The notes beneath the pieces are model-generated. The model saw only the letters and a program-made list of their open reading frames with translations. It ran no database searches and was not told where the DNA came from. A program made the position numbers and the translations under genes. Below are positions 21,980-30,652 of a stretch of 64,000 bases of DNA, piece by piece. Location of the stretch: the NCBI RefSeq assembly GCF_036227605.1, contig NZ_CP109487.1, forward strand, positions 4,166,001 through 4,230,000, read 5' to 3'. Positions within the stretch are counted from its first letter, which is position 1; the number at the start of each line of letters is the position of its first letter. The DNA is from Streptomyces sp. NBC_01439 (GTDB lineage: Bacteria; Actinomycetota; Actinomycetes; Streptomycetales; Streptomycetaceae).

Positions 21980-22849
21980 TCAGGCGCCGCCCGCTCCGCC
22001 CGAGTCCTTCATCATCTCGCCCAGGTCCATGACCTGGTCGGCCGGCGGCGCGGCGATCTCTACCGGCTTGTTGATGTCCTTGAACTTGATGGTGACGTCC
22101 ATCGAGCCCGAGGTGCCCTGACCCTGGGTGCGGACCTGCTTGGCCTGGTCGGCCTCGTCGATCCAGATGTCCATGGTCAGGCTCTTGATGCCCTGCTCCT
22201 CAAGCGTCTTGAGGTTCTTCTCCTGGCGCTCCTTGGCCGCGGGGGTCGAGGAGGCACTGTGGGCCTTCAGCTCGTCGAGCGTGAGGGTGCCGGCGAGGTG
22301 CGTCGTCTTCTGCCCGTCGATGGTCTCCTCGCCGACCTTCTTGAGGTCCTTGGCGGCGCTCAGGCTGTCGGCCGCGTCGCCAGGGTTCTGGCCCTACTGG
22401 GAGGAGCCGAGCGAGTCCAGCTCCTTGGCCTGCTCCGGGGCCAGGGCCTTCAGGTCGAACTTCAGCCACTTGCCGTCGCTGCCCATGTACATGGCGCCGT
22501 CGATCAGGCGGATCTCCACCTTCTCGCCCGGCTTCTCGGGCGAGTCCATCTTCATCGACATGGCCGTCGTGGGCTTGATCCGCATGGCGGCTTCGGCCAC
22601 GATGTTCTGCCCCGCGGCCTGGCCGGACATGGTGAAGCTGAGGGAGGTGATCTCCTCGGACTTCTTCTTCGTCTTCTCCAGGTACGCCACCGGGGCGGCC
22701 TCCGCAGGCTTCTTCGCTGCCTGGGACGGGGCGGCGGACGCCCCGCTGTCCTTCTTCGCGTCCTTCCCGTCCTCACACGCAGTGGCGCCTCCTGCGAGCA
22801 GGAGGGCGGCCAGGACGGCGCCGACGGTCTTCTTGCGGTATACGCTCAT
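21980..22849 (-). pseudogene. Lipoprotein gene interrupted by an in-frame amber codon
   Basis: From ATG 22849 the frame encodes a lipoprotein signal peptide (MSVYRKKTVGAVLAALLLAG, then GATAC with the candidate lipid Cys) and a mature domain similar in layout to the neighbouring lipoprotein. It ends at TAG, 22394-22396, after DSLGSSQ. The same frame then continues without any further stop for 137 codons (GQNPGDAADSLSAAKDLKK ... LTMDIWIDEADQAKQVRT ... PPADQVMDLGEMMKDSGG) to TGA at 21980-21982. That tail matches the end of the neighbouring gene (VEAPPADQVVSFDDVMKE). One base change therefore splits a ~289-residue protein. It may be a recent pseudogene, a readthrough site or a sequence error. The 5' part alone would give a truncated 151-residue lipoprotein. 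Confidence 0.8.
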
Positions 22850-22976
22850 GTGTTCCCCACCCCGGGTACGCAAGGCAGCGGTACGCCTCAGGCGGTCTTT
22901 CCTGTGGCGCTGCCAGCACTGACTGTACGTCTCACCGCTGACAGTAATCGCACAGGGTTCGCACAGGAAACGAAAA

Positions 22977-23016
22977 ACGGGCCCGCCGCCCCCCGGGAAG
23001 GGGGCGACGGGCCCGT
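22977..23016 (-). terminator. Terminator of the rplK-rplA transcript
   Basis: ACGGGCCCG-CGCCCCC pairs with GGGGGCG-CGGGCCCGT, with one mismatch and a CGGGAA-type loop. On the minus strand TTTTTCG follows. It lies directly behind rplA. Confidence 0.9.
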
Positions 23017-23050
23017 TCGGCAGATCAGTGAGCCGTCGGGCTCAGCTCGA

Positions 23051-23779
23051 TCAGACGGCAGCCGGGTCTTCCTCGACGAGGAGGTTCCGGGTGCGGTTCG
23101 GGTCCAGCTGGATGCCGGGGCCCATGGTGGTGCTGAGGGCGGCCTTCTTGATGTAGCGGCCCTTCGCGGCGGACGGCTTCAGACGAAGGATCTCGTCCAG
23201 GGCCGCGCCGTAGTTCTCGACCAGCTTGTCATCGGAGAAGGAGACCTTGCCGATGATGAAGTGCAGGTTCGAGTGCTTGTCGACGCGGAACTCGATCTTG
23301 CCACCCTTGATCTCGGTGACAGCCTTCGCGACGTCCATCGTGACGGTGCCGGTCTTCGGGTTCGGCATCAGGCCACGGGGACCGAGCACGCGGCCGAGGC
23401 GGCCGACCTTGCCCATGAGGTCCGGGGTGGCCACAACGGCGTCGAACTCGTTCAGGCGGTTGCCCTTGGCGATCTCGTTGATCAGCTCGTCGTCGCCGAC
23501 AATGTCGGCGCCGGCGGCTTCCGCGGCCGCAGCACGGTCACCGGTCGCGAAGACCAGGACCCGGGCGGTCTTGCCGGTGCCGTGCGGGAGGTTCACGGTG
23601 CCGCGGACCATCTGGTCGGCCTTGCGCGGGTCGACACCCAGGCGGAAGGCGACCTCGACGGTGCCGTCGAACTTGGTCGTGGAGGTCTCCTTGGCGAGAC
23701 GGACGGCCTCGAGCGGGGCGTACAGCTTCTCCCGGTCGACCTTGGCGTCCGCAGCGCGGAGAGTCTTGCTGCGCTTCAC
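23051..23779 (-). CDS. rplA: 50S ribosomal protein L1
   Basis: 242 residues from GTG 23779 (ribosome-binding site AGGAGCAG). [20 protein letters not shown], the RNA-binding [19 protein letters not shown] segment (cited in part) and [12 protein letters not shown] are the usual L1 landmarks. L1 forms the mobile stalk next to the E site and, in many bacteria, represses its own mRNA. It follows rplK after 88 bases and ends the operon at a strong terminator. Confidence 0.97.
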   Translation of the reverse strand: MKRSKTLRAADAKVDREKLYAPLEAVRLAKETSTTKFDGTVEVAFRLGVDPRKADQMVRGTVNLPHGTGKTARVLVFATGDRAAAAEAAGADIVGDDELINEIAKGNRLNEFDAVVATPDLMGKVGRLGRVLGPRGLMPNPKTGTVTMDVAKAVTEIKGGKIEFRVDKHSNLHFIIGKVSFSDDKLVENYGAALDEILRLKPSAAKGRYIKKAALSTTMGPGIQLDPNRTRNLLVEEDPAAV

Positions 23780-23867
23780 TTCTGCTCCTGTTTTTTGGCT
23801 TCAGGCATGGAGTCGTGGTGCGGACCAGCGCTTGGTCCTACCACTGATGGTGCTGGGGTTGGCTGGA

Positions 23868-24302
23868 TCAGCCTTCGACGGTGACGCCCATCGAACGCGC
23901 GGTGCCGGCAATGATCTTGACGGCGGCGTCGATGTCGTTGGCGTTCAGGTCGGGCATCTTCAGCTCGGCGATCTCCTTGACCTGGGCAGCCGTGAGCTTG
24001 GCGACCTTGGTCTTGTGGGGCTCGCCGGAGCCCTTCTCGATGCCCGCGTGCTTCAGGATGAGGCGCGCGGCCGGCGGAGTCTTGGTGATGAAGGTGAAGG
24101 AACGGTCGTCGTAGACCGTGATCTCCACCGGCACGACCATGCCACGCTGCGACTCGGTCGCGGCGTTGTAGGCCTTGCAGAACTCCATGATGTTGACGCC
24201 GTGCTGACCGAGCGCGGGGCCGACCGGCGGAGCCGGGTTGGCCGCACCGGCCTTGATCTGGAGCTTGATAAGCCCCGTGACCTTCTTCTTCTTGGGAGGC
24301 AT
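23868..24302 (-). CDS. rplK: 50S ribosomal protein L11
   Basis: 144 residues from ATG 24302. [20 protein letters not shown] and [17 protein letters not shown] at the N-terminus and the C-terminal RNA-binding domain ([18 protein letters not shown]) are intact. It forms the GTPase-associated centre with 23S rRNA, the site of thiostrepton action and of the stringent factor RelA. It lies between nusG and rplA in the standard order. Confidence 0.97.
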
Positions 24303-24467
24303 TGCTCTCTCCGGGTCCTAGTGAGAGTTTTCAGCCGCCCATCCGGTCATCCGGATGGAGGCATACCGCACCACGATAACGGGTATCGGTGCGGGGCTAA
24401 AAACCGAGCAGGTCAGACCGCCCTTCACGGGGCGATCTGACCTGTCCGGAAGCTGTCGCTCAGAAGA

Positions 24468-25373
24468 TCAGTTCTTCTGGATCTGGTCGAAGCTGAGCTC
24501 GACCGGGGTCTCGCGGCCGAAGATCTCGACGAGGCCCTTGACCTTCTTCGAGTCGGGGTTGATCTCGTTGATGGTCGCCTGCAGCGTCGCGAACGGGCCG
24601 TCGGTGACGGTGACCGAGTCGCCGACCTCGAAGTCCAGGACCTCGATGGTGCGCTTGACGGCGGGCGCGGGCAGACCGGCCTCTTCCGCGGCGGCCTTGG
24701 CGGCCTTCTCCTGCGCCTCCGGGGCGAGCATCTTGACGATCTCGTCCAGGGTCAGCGGGTACGGGTCGTACGCGTTGCCGACGAAGCCGGTGACGCCAGG
24801 CGTGTTGCGGACGACGCCCCAGGACTCGTTCGTCAGATCCATGCGGACGAGAACGTAACCGGGCAGCTTGTTCTGCCGGACGTTCTTGCGCTCGCCGTTC
24901 TTGATCTGGACGATCTCTTCCTCGGGCACCTCGGCCTGGTAGATGAACTCCTCGACGTTCAGCGAGACGGCGCGCTGCTCCAGGTTGGCCTTCACGCGCT
25001 TCTCGTAGCCGGCGTAGGTGTGGATCACGTACCACTCGCCGGGGAGCAGGCGCAGCTCCTCGCGCAGGGCCTGGATGGGGTCGACGGGCTCGGCGGGCTC
25101 GACCGGAGCGGCCTCTTCGGCCTCTTCCTCGTCGGCCTCGACGTCGTCAGCAGCCTCTTCGGCCTCGACGTCGGCGTCGACCTCAGCGTCGTCCTCGTCC
25201 TCGTCCTCGTCGGACTCGACGTGCAGCGCGGCCTCTTCGGCGGCGACACCCGCCTCTGCGTCGGCGAGCTCGGCCTCGTCGGGGTCCACAGCGTCTGCCG
25301 CCTCGACGATGTCGAGCTCGTCCTCGACGGACTCGACGGAGTCGTGGCTCGCGTTCAGGTTCGGGTCAGACAC
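24468..25373 (-). CDS. nusG: Transcription termination/antitermination factor NusG
   Basis: 301 residues when started at GTG 25373, which follows AGGAAGAAG and gives VSDPNLNAS, the usual Streptomyces N-terminus. The first ~105 residues are an Asp/Glu/Ala-rich extension absent from short NusG proteins. The NGN domain follows ([32 protein letters not shown]), then a linker and the C-terminal KOW domain ([20 protein letters not shown]). NusG binds RNA polymerase and links it to the ribosome or Rho. It is encoded between secE and rplK. The acidic extension is common in Streptomyces, and its purpose is unclear. Confidence 0.96.
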   Translation of the reverse strand: MSDPNLNASHDSVESVEDELDIVEAADAVDPDEAELADAEAGVAAEEAALHVESDEDEDEDDAEVDADVEAEEAADDVEADEEEAEEAAPVEPAEPVDPIQALREELRLLPGEWYVIHTYAGYEKRVKANLEQRAVSLNVEEFIYQAEVPEEEIVQIKNGERKNVRQNKLPGYVLVRMDLTNESWGVVRNTPGVTGFVGNAYDPYPLTLDEIVKMLAPEAQEKAAKAAAEEAGLPAPAVKRTIEVLDFEVGDSVTVTDGPFATLQATINEINPDSKKVKGLVEIFGRETPVELSFDQIQKN

Positions 25374-25456
25374 GGTGGCTGCTTCTTCCTGGATACAAAA
25401 GGTGGTGGAACATGCGAAAACGGGCGACACCATCAAGGCGCCGCCCCCCGCGGGGA

Positions 25457-25738
25457 TCAGCCGAAGACGAACTTGATGGCTTTTTCGAACCCAAAGTCAA
25501 TCACGGTCACCAGACCGATCATGATGATCACGAAGACAATCACCACGGTGGTGTACGTCGTGAGCTGGTTGCGAGTCGGCCAGACAACCTTGCGGAGTTC
25601 CGCGACGATCTGGCGGTAGAAGAGCGCGAGTCGACCCAGAGGACCCTTCTTGCCGCGCTTACCGCCCTTGCGGGCCTTCTTCTCGCGCGTCTCGTCCTCG
25701 GCGTCAGGCATGTCGATGGAGCCCAGGGCGTCCGTCAC
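25457..25738 (-). CDS. secE: Preprotein translocase subunit SecE
   Basis: 93 residues from GTG 25738 (ribosome-binding site GAGAG); longer upstream reading is non-coding. A Lys/Arg-rich cytoplasmic N-terminus ([16 protein letters not shown]) is followed by the conserved amphipathic segment [20 protein letters not shown] and one C-terminal membrane helix ([20 protein letters not shown]). SecE clamps the SecY channel. The gene precedes nusG and follows tRNA-Trp on the same strand, the common actinobacterial order. Confidence 0.96.
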   Translation of the reverse strand: MTDALGSIDMPDAEDETREKKARKGGKRGKKGPLGRLALFYRQIVAELRKVVWPTRNQLTTYTTVVIVFVIIMIGLVTVIDFGFEKAIKFVFG

Positions 25739-25844
25739 GTCTCTCACCTGAATCCGGGTCGTGGCCGTACCGCGCCCGGTTGCGCCGTACGGCGTTGCAT
25801 CTAAGTACGTACCTGCGCACACACGTCCGACATGGAGTGTGGAG

Positions 25845-25917
25845 CAGGGCCGGAGGGACTCGAACCCCCAACCGCTGGTTTTGGAGACCAGTGCTCTACC
25901 AATTGAGCTACGACCCT
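25845..25917 (-). tRNA. tRNA-Trp (CCA)
   Basis: The 73-base cloverleaf on the minus strand begins AGGGTCGTAGCTCAATTGG. The anticodon stem-loop is CTGGT-CTCCAAA-ACCAG with anticodon CCA, and the T-arm is GGGGGTTCGAGTCCCTC. The acceptor AGGGTCG pairs with CGGCCCT, with one wobble. Confidence 0.95.
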
Positions 25918-26110
25918 TTGCGTCCCCCAACCTACCGCATCCGAGCGAGTGCACGGAGTGCTCGCGCTCTGCAGCGGCTGGTGAGGTCCAACGACAGGTG
26001 AGTGTACGTGAACCGCGCCCTGACGTCGAACAGCGCCCGCCCTGACATGCGTCGGTCCGTTGACTGAAACGGTGTGCGGCGCTTCTTTGCCGTCTGGGAC
26101 GATTGCTCGT

Positions 26111-27337
26111 ATGACCTCTGCAACGCCTTCCTCCGAGCGCCGGGTGTCCGCCCGTATCGGCGCCATTTCCGAGTCCGCCACCCTCGCCGTGGACGCCAAG
26201 GCCAAGGCCCTCAAGGCCGCCGGGCGCCCGGTGATCGGCTTCGGCGCGGGCGAGCCCGACTTCCCGACCCCGGACTACATCGTCGAGGCTGCGGTCGAGG
26301 CCTGCCGCAACCCCAAGTACCACCGCTACACGCCGGCCGGCGGCCTGCCCGAGCTGAAGACCGCCATCGCCGCCAAGACGCTGCGCGACTCCGGCTACCA
26401 GGTCGACGCCTCGCAGGTCCTGGTGACCAACGGCGGCAAGCAGGCGATCTACGAGGCCTTCGCCGCCGTCCTGGACCCGGGTGACGAGGTCATCGTCCCG
26501 GCTCCGTACTGGACCACCTACCCGGAGTCCATCCGTCTCGCCGGCGGCGTCCCGGTCGAGGTCGTCGCCGACGAGACCACCGGCTACCGCGTCTCCGTCG
26601 AGCAGCTGGAGGCCGCGCGCACCGAGCGCACCAAGGTCGTCCTGTTCGTCTCCCCGTCCAACCCGACCGGCTCGGTCTACAGCGAGGCCGACGCGAAGGC
26701 GATCGGCGAGTGGGCCGCCGAGCACGGCCTGTGGGTGCTCACGGACGAGATCTACGAGCACCTCGTCTACGGCGAGGCGAAGTTCACCTCGCTGCCGGTC
26801 CTGGTCCCGGCCCTGCGCGACAAGTGCATCATCGTCAACGGCGTCGCCAAGACGTACGCGATGACCGGCTGGCGCGTGGGCTGGGTCATCGCCCCGCAGG
26901 ACGTCATCAAGGCGGCGACCAACCTGCAGTCGCACGCCACCTCCAACGTCTCCAACGTGGCCCAGGTCGCCGCGCTGGCCGCCGTCTCGGGCAACCTCGA
27001 CGCGGTCGCGGAGATGCGCAAGGCCTTCGACCGCCGCCGCCAGACGATGGTGAAGATGCTCAACGAGATCGACGGGGTCTTCTGCCCGACCCCCGAGGGC
27101 GCGTTCTACGCGTACCCGTCGGTCAAGGAGCTCATCGGCAAGGAGATCCGCGGCAAGCGCCCGCAGAGCTCCGTCGAGCTCGCCGCCCTGATCCTGGACG
27201 AGGTCGAGGTCGCGGTCGTCCCGGGCGAGGCCTTCGGCACCCCCGGCTACCTGCGCCTGTCCTACGCCCTGGGCGACGAGGACCTGGTGGAGGGCGTGTC
27301 CCGCATCCAGAAGCTCCTGGCGGAGGCCAAGGCCTAG
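26111..27337 (+). CDS. aspC: Pyridoxal-phosphate aminotransferase, aspartate type
   Basis: 408 residues from ATG 26111; the frame opens 17 codons earlier, but [20 protein letters not shown] is the expected N-terminus. Class I/II fold: [12 protein letters not shown] (substrate loop), [13 protein letters not shown] (cofactor phosphate), [13 protein letters not shown] (Asn for the pyridine ring), [13 protein letters not shown] (Asp and Tyr), the Schiff-base Lys in [17 protein letters not shown], and the C-terminal substrate Arg in GYLRLSYAL. It transfers amino groups between aspartate (or related substrates) and 2-oxoglutarate. A hairpin terminator follows at 27357-27395. The gene is divergent from tRNA-Trp/secE. 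Confidence 0.93.
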   Translation: MTSATPSSERRVSARIGAISESATLAVDAKAKALKAAGRPVIGFGAGEPDFPTPDYIVEAAVEACRNPKYHRYTPAGGLPELKTAIAAKTLRDSGYQVDASQVLVTNGGKQAIYEAFAAVLDPGDEVIVPAPYWTTYPESIRLAGGVPVEVVADETTGYRVSVEQLEAARTERTKVVLFVSPSNPTGSVYSEADAKAIGEWAAEHGLWVLTDEIYEHLVYGEAKFTSLPVLVPALRDKCIIVNGVAKTYAMTGWRVGWVIAPQDVIKAATNLQSHATSNVSNVAQVAALAAVSGNLDAVAEMRKAFDRRRQTMVKMLNEIDGVFCPTPEGAFYAYPSVKELIGKEIRGKRPQSSVELAALILDEVEVAVVPGEAFGTPGYLRLSYALGDEDLVEGVSRIQKLLAEAKA

Positions 27338-27356
27338 AGCGGCCCGCAGCCAGAAC

Positions 27357-27395
27357 CTGAGCGGCGTCTCCCCTGTACGGGGCGGCGCCGCTCAG
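27357..27395 (+). terminator. Terminator behind the aminotransferase gene
   Basis: CTGAGCGGCG and CGCCGCTCAG form a perfect 10-pair stem around CCCCTGTACGGGG, which can itself pair. Confidence 0.8.
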
Positions 27396-27418
27396 GCATA
27401 TCCCTCCCGCCCCCACCA

Positions 27419-27475
27419 TCCAGCCCCGCCAGGGGGCACCTCCCAGCGGTAGCTGGGGGAGATTGAGGCGCGTGC
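27419..27475. repeat. Intergenic CCAGCCCCGCC...TTGAGGCGCG element
   Basis: Related to the element at ~7277-7297 near the endolysin. Here it is split by an extra GGGGGCACCTCCCAGCGGTA stretch that can form a small hairpin. It lies between two unrelated genes and encodes nothing apparent. Confidence 0.5.
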
Positions 27476-27593
27476 CGGGCGGCGCCCGGAAGGCCCCCGC
27501 GCAGCGGCTCCGGCCCCCGCTCACGCGTTCGCGCAAGCCCCTGATCGGTAAAACCCCCTCCCGCCGAGCGCAGCAGTACGGCAGGATCACCAG

Positions 27594-28613
27594 ATGGAGC
27601 ACGCACGCGATCTCACGCTTCTGCCCAAGGCCCACCTCCACCTGCACTTCACCGGGTCGATGCGGCCGTCGACCCTGCTGGAGCTCGCCGACAAGTACGG
27701 CGTGCGCCTCCCCGACGCCCTCACGGCCGGGGAGCCGCCCAAGCTCCGCGCCACCGACGAGCGCGGCTGGTTCCGCTTCCAGCGGCTCTACGACGCCGCC
27801 CGCTCCTGCCTGCGCGAGCCCGACGACATCCGGCGCCTGGTCCGCGAAGCCGCGGAGGAGGACGTACGGGACGGCAGCGGGTGGCTGGAGATCCAAGTGG
27901 ATCCCACCTCCTACGCCCCCCTGCTCGGCGGGATGATCCCGGCCGTCGAGATCATCCTCGATGCCGTCGACGCGGCCTCCCGCGAGACCGGCCTCGGCAT
28001 GCGGGTCCTCATCGCCGCCAACCGCATGAAGCACCCCCTCGACGCCCGCACCCTCGCCCGGCTCGCCGTCCGCTACGCCGACCGCGGCATCGTCGGCTTC
28101 GGTCTCTCCAACGACGAGCGCCGCGGCATGGCCCGCGACTTCGACCGGGCCTTCGCCATCGCCCGCGAGGGCGGCCTCCTCGCCGCACCGCACGGCGGCG
28201 AACTCACCGGCCCATCCTCCGTCCGCGACTGCCTCGACGACCTGCACGCCTCCCGCATCGGGCACGGGGTCCGGGCCGCCGAGGATCCCCGGCTGCTCAA
28301 GCGGCTCGCCGACCGGCAGATCACCTGCGAGGTCTGCCCGGCCTCCAACGTCGCCCTCGGGGTCTACGAGCGGCCCGAGGACGTCCCGCTGCGCACCCTC
28401 TTCGAGGCCGGGGTCCCCATGGCGCTGGGCGCCGACGACCCGCTGCTCTTCGGGTCCCGGCTCGCGGCCCAGTACGAGATCGCCCGCCGCCACCACGCCT
28501 TCACGGACGCGGAACTGGCCGAGCTGGCACGCCAGTCGGTGCGCGGCAGCGCGGCGCCCGACGACGTGCAGGCGAAGCTGCTGGCGGGAATCGACCACTG
28601 GCTCACCGGGTGA
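27594..28613 (+). CDS. Adenosine deaminase family protein
   Basis: 339 residues; ATG at 27594. Metal-dependent TIM-barrel deaminase motifs run in order: LPKAHLHLHFTGS near residue 12 (metal-binding HxH), LAAPHGGELTG near 199 (metal His and catalytic Glu), RIGHGVRA near 222 (His), and MALGADDPLLFG near 279 (paired Asp). These residues are all present, so activity is plausible. The first motif reads HLHLHFTGS where classical adenosine deaminases have HLDG- or HVHLDG-type text. This marks a divergent actinobacterial subgroup whose nucleoside substrate may differ. It would produce inosine and ammonia if classical. The 3' end overlaps the convergent downstream gene by 11 bases. Confidence 0.85.
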   Translation: MEHARDLTLLPKAHLHLHFTGSMRPSTLLELADKYGVRLPDALTAGEPPKLRATDERGWFRFQRLYDAARSCLREPDDIRRLVREAAEEDVRDGSGWLEIQVDPTSYAPLLGGMIPAVEIILDAVDAASRETGLGMRVLIAANRMKHPLDARTLARLAVRYADRGIVGFGLSNDERRGMARDFDRAFAIAREGGLLAAPHGGELTGPSSVRDCLDDLHASRIGHGVRAAEDPRLLKRLADRQITCEVCPASNVALGVYERPEDVPLRTLFEAGVPMALGADDPLLFGSRLAAQYEIARRHHAFTDAELAELARQSVRGSAAPDDVQAKLLAGIDHWLTG

Positions 28614-29019
28614 GCCGCAAATCCCCCTCGTAGCAGTCGGCGCGCACCCGGCCGCCGTCCAGGAAGCCGATCTCCAGGTGGGTGCGGCCCTGCTCGGGCA
28701 GGGCGAACTCGGCGACCGAGGCGACGGTCTCGCCGAGGTGCCGCAGGAAGGGGTGGTCGCCGAGGTCCTCGCCGACCTCGATGCGGCCCCATTCCCCCAT
28801 GTCGTAGGCCGCGTGGGGGGTGGCGGACTCGACGATGAGGCATTGGTCGGATCCGGTGGTGATCCGGATCGTGTCGCCGATGCTGTCGATCAGCCAGACG
28901 TCGAGGGGCGCCTCGGAACGTTCGCCGTCACTGATGTGCCAGGACGCGACGACTCGGCTGAGCGTGCGCCCCACGAGACGGGTGGGGTCCGTACCGGCCC
29001 CGTGCAGGGGACAGAGCAT
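28603..29019 (-). CDS. Conserved hypothetical protein
   Basis: 138 residues; ATG at 29019. It reads as a soluble alpha/beta protein without signal peptide or membrane segment (VWLIDSIGDTIRITTGSDQC, GEWGRIEVGEDLGDHPFLRH). The 'D.GEWG....E..GD..F..H.G..V' layout resembles small Streptomyces proteins of unknown function. It lies upstream of the adenosine-deaminase-like gene's end, in a convergent overlap, and directly behind murB on the same strand (16-base gap), so it is probably co-transcribed with murB. No function can be assigned. Confidence 0.55.
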   Translation of the reverse strand: MLCPLHGAGTDPTRLVGRTLSRVVASWHISDGERSEAPLDVWLIDSIGDTIRITTGSDQCLIVESATPHAAYDMGEWGRIEVGEDLGDHPFLRHLGETVASVAEFALPEQGRTHLEIGFLDGGRVRADCYEGDLRLTR

Positions 29020-29035
29020 GGGCGGCCGGGGCTCC

Positions 29036-30094
29036 TCAGATGCTGACGCCGACCGTCACCGGCTCGTTGACCAGGGTGACGCCGAAGGCCGCGTGGACGC
29101 CCGCGACGACCTCGCGGGCCAGGGCGAGGAGGTCCTCTGTGGTGGCCTCGCCGCGGTTGGTGAGGGCGAGGGTGTGCTTGGTGGAGATGCGCGCCGGGCC
29201 GGTGCCGTAGCCCTTGGTGAAACCGGCCTTGTCGATCAGCCAGGCCGCGCTGGTCTTCGTACGGCCGTCGCCGGCGGGGTACGCGGGCGGCGGGGCGGTG
29301 TCGGGGCCGAGGCGGTCCTGGACGCGGGTGAGGAAGGCCGCGTAGGCCTCGTCGGTCAGGATCGGGTTGTGGAAGAAGGAGCCGGCCGACCAGGTGTCGT
29401 GGTCGGCGGGGTCGAGGACCATGCCCTTGCCGGCGCGCAGGCGCAGCACCGTCTCGCGGGCGGTGGCGGCGGGGACCCGGTCGCCGGCTTCGACGCCGAG
29501 GGCGCGGGCGGTCTCGGGGTACTTGATCGGCGCGGACAGGCCGCCGGCGTCCTCCAGGGCGAAGCGCACGCGCAGGACGACGTAGCGGTCGGGCTGGTCC
29601 TTGAAGGTGCTGTTGCGGTAACGGAAGGCGCACTCGGCAGCGCCCAGGGTGACCGTTTCTCCGGTGGTGCGGTCGTAGGCGACGACCTCGGTGATGGTGT
29701 CGCAGACTTCCTGGCCGTACGCACCGACGTTCTGGATGGGGGTGGCGCCGGCCGAGCCGGGGACCCCCGCGAGGCACTCGATGCCGGCGAGGCCGGCCTC
29801 GACGGTGCGGGCGACGGCGTCGCTCCAGTTCTCGCCCGCGGCGAGTTCCAGGGTGGTTCCGTCGAGGGTGAAGCCGGTGGTCGCGATGCGCAGGGCGGTT
29901 CCGTCGAAGCCCCGGTCGCCGATGACCAGGTTGCTGCCGCCACCGATGACCAGGAGCGGGGTGCCGCTCTCGTCCGCGGCGCGCACGGTGGCGACGACCT
30001 CGGCGTCGGTGGTCGCGGTGACCAGGCGGGCGGCGGGACCACCGAGACGGAAGGTGGTCAGCGGGGCGAGGGGGGCATCGTGGAGTTCCTGCAC
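29036..30094 (-). CDS. murB: UDP-N-acetylmuramate dehydrogenase
   Basis: 352 residues from GTG 30094; the upstream open frame is not needed, and the protein then begins MQELHDAPLAPLTTFRLGGP. FAD binding is shown by LVIGGGSNLVIGDRGF (residues ~48-63) and GIECLAGVPGSAGATPIQNV (~104-122, then GAYGQEV). The catalytic-serine motif is SAGSFFHNPIL. It reduces UDP-N-acetylglucosamine enolpyruvate to UDP-N-acetylmuramate in peptidoglycan precursor synthesis, in the cytoplasm. It is single copy here, with no anomaly seen. Confidence 0.95.
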   Translation of the reverse strand: MQELHDAPLAPLTTFRLGGPAARLVTATTDAEVVATVRAADESGTPLLVIGGGSNLVIGDRGFDGTALRIATTGFTLDGTTLELAAGENWSDAVARTVEAGLAGIECLAGVPGSAGATPIQNVGAYGQEVCDTITEVVAYDRTTGETVTLGAAECAFRYRNSTFKDQPDRYVVLRVRFALEDAGGLSAPIKYPETARALGVEAGDRVPAATARETVLRLRAGKGMVLDPADHDTWSAGSFFHNPILTDEAYAAFLTRVQDRLGPDTAPPPAYPAGDGRTKTSAAWLIDKAGFTKGYGTGPARISTKHTLALTNRGEATTEDLLALAREVVAGVHAAFGVTLVNEPVTVGVSI

Positions 30095-30174
30095 GTGGAC
30101 AAGAGTACGGTCCGTGCCCCTCGCATCCCTGCGGGGCCACAGACCGTACTCGTTCGTCCCCCCTGCCGGCGGGC

Positions 30175-30573
30175 TCAGTAGTCCGTCTTCTGCTCGGCGA
30201 GGCGGCGTTCGGCCTCGGCCCAACCGAGGGGGAGCTCGTCGGCCCGCACGGTCCAGTAGGTGAAGGCCGATTCCTTCATGTACGCGCTGGCGGCGCGGGA
30301 GCTGGAGCGGTGGGGCTCGCTGCGGGCGAAGCGGTAGAGCGCGTCCCGGTCCTCCCACGCGGAGAGGGTGAGGAAGGTGCGGCTGAAGATGCGGGCGCGC
30401 AGGGCGACGCCGTGGGCACCGGGGGCCTTGCGGATCTGGAGGATGATGCCGGGCGCCTTGAGGAAGAACTTGACGGCGCCGGCGAGCGTGGCGGTCTCGA
30501 AGCGGGAGGCCATGACGTAGACCTCGGAGTCGGGGGCGGCCTGGGTGGGCGTGGACCAGGGCATGTCGGGCAT
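30175..30573 (-). CDS. Putative monooxygenase-like (DUF3291-type) small protein
   Basis: 132 residues; ATG at 30573. A compact alpha/beta protein with text typical of dimeric ferredoxin-like barrel proteins: EVYVMASRFETATLAG, FSRTFLTLSAWEDRDALYRFARSEPHR (shortened to its key part FLTLSAWEDRDALYRF) and a Trp/Glu-rich C-terminus. The 'SAWED..AL..FA....H' motif is common to small antibiotic-biosynthesis-monooxygenase-like and DUF3291 proteins. Its upstream neighbour on the same strand is an MFS exporter 79 bases away, with a hexanucleotide repeat in between. No substrate is evident. Confidence 0.55.
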   Translation of the reverse strand: MPDMPWSTPTQAAPDSEVYVMASRFETATLAGAVKFFLKAPGIILQIRKAPGAHGVALRARIFSRTFLTLSAWEDRDALYRFARSEPHRSSSRAASAYMKESAFTYWTVRADELPLGWAEAERRLAEQKTDY

Positions 30574-30620
30574 GCGGGCGGCTCTCCTTGGATGTAGGGG
30601 CGGTCGGGGCGGTCGGAGTC

Positions 30621-30650
30621 GGGTGCGGGTGCGGGTGCGGGTGCGGGTGG
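30621..30650. repeat. Hexanucleotide tandem repeat (GGGTGC)n
   Basis: Four consecutive GGGTGC units followed by a degenerate fifth, in the short gap between the stop of the MFS gene and the start of the downstream small gene. It is not translated in either. Confidence 0.8.
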
Positions 30651-30652
30651 GG

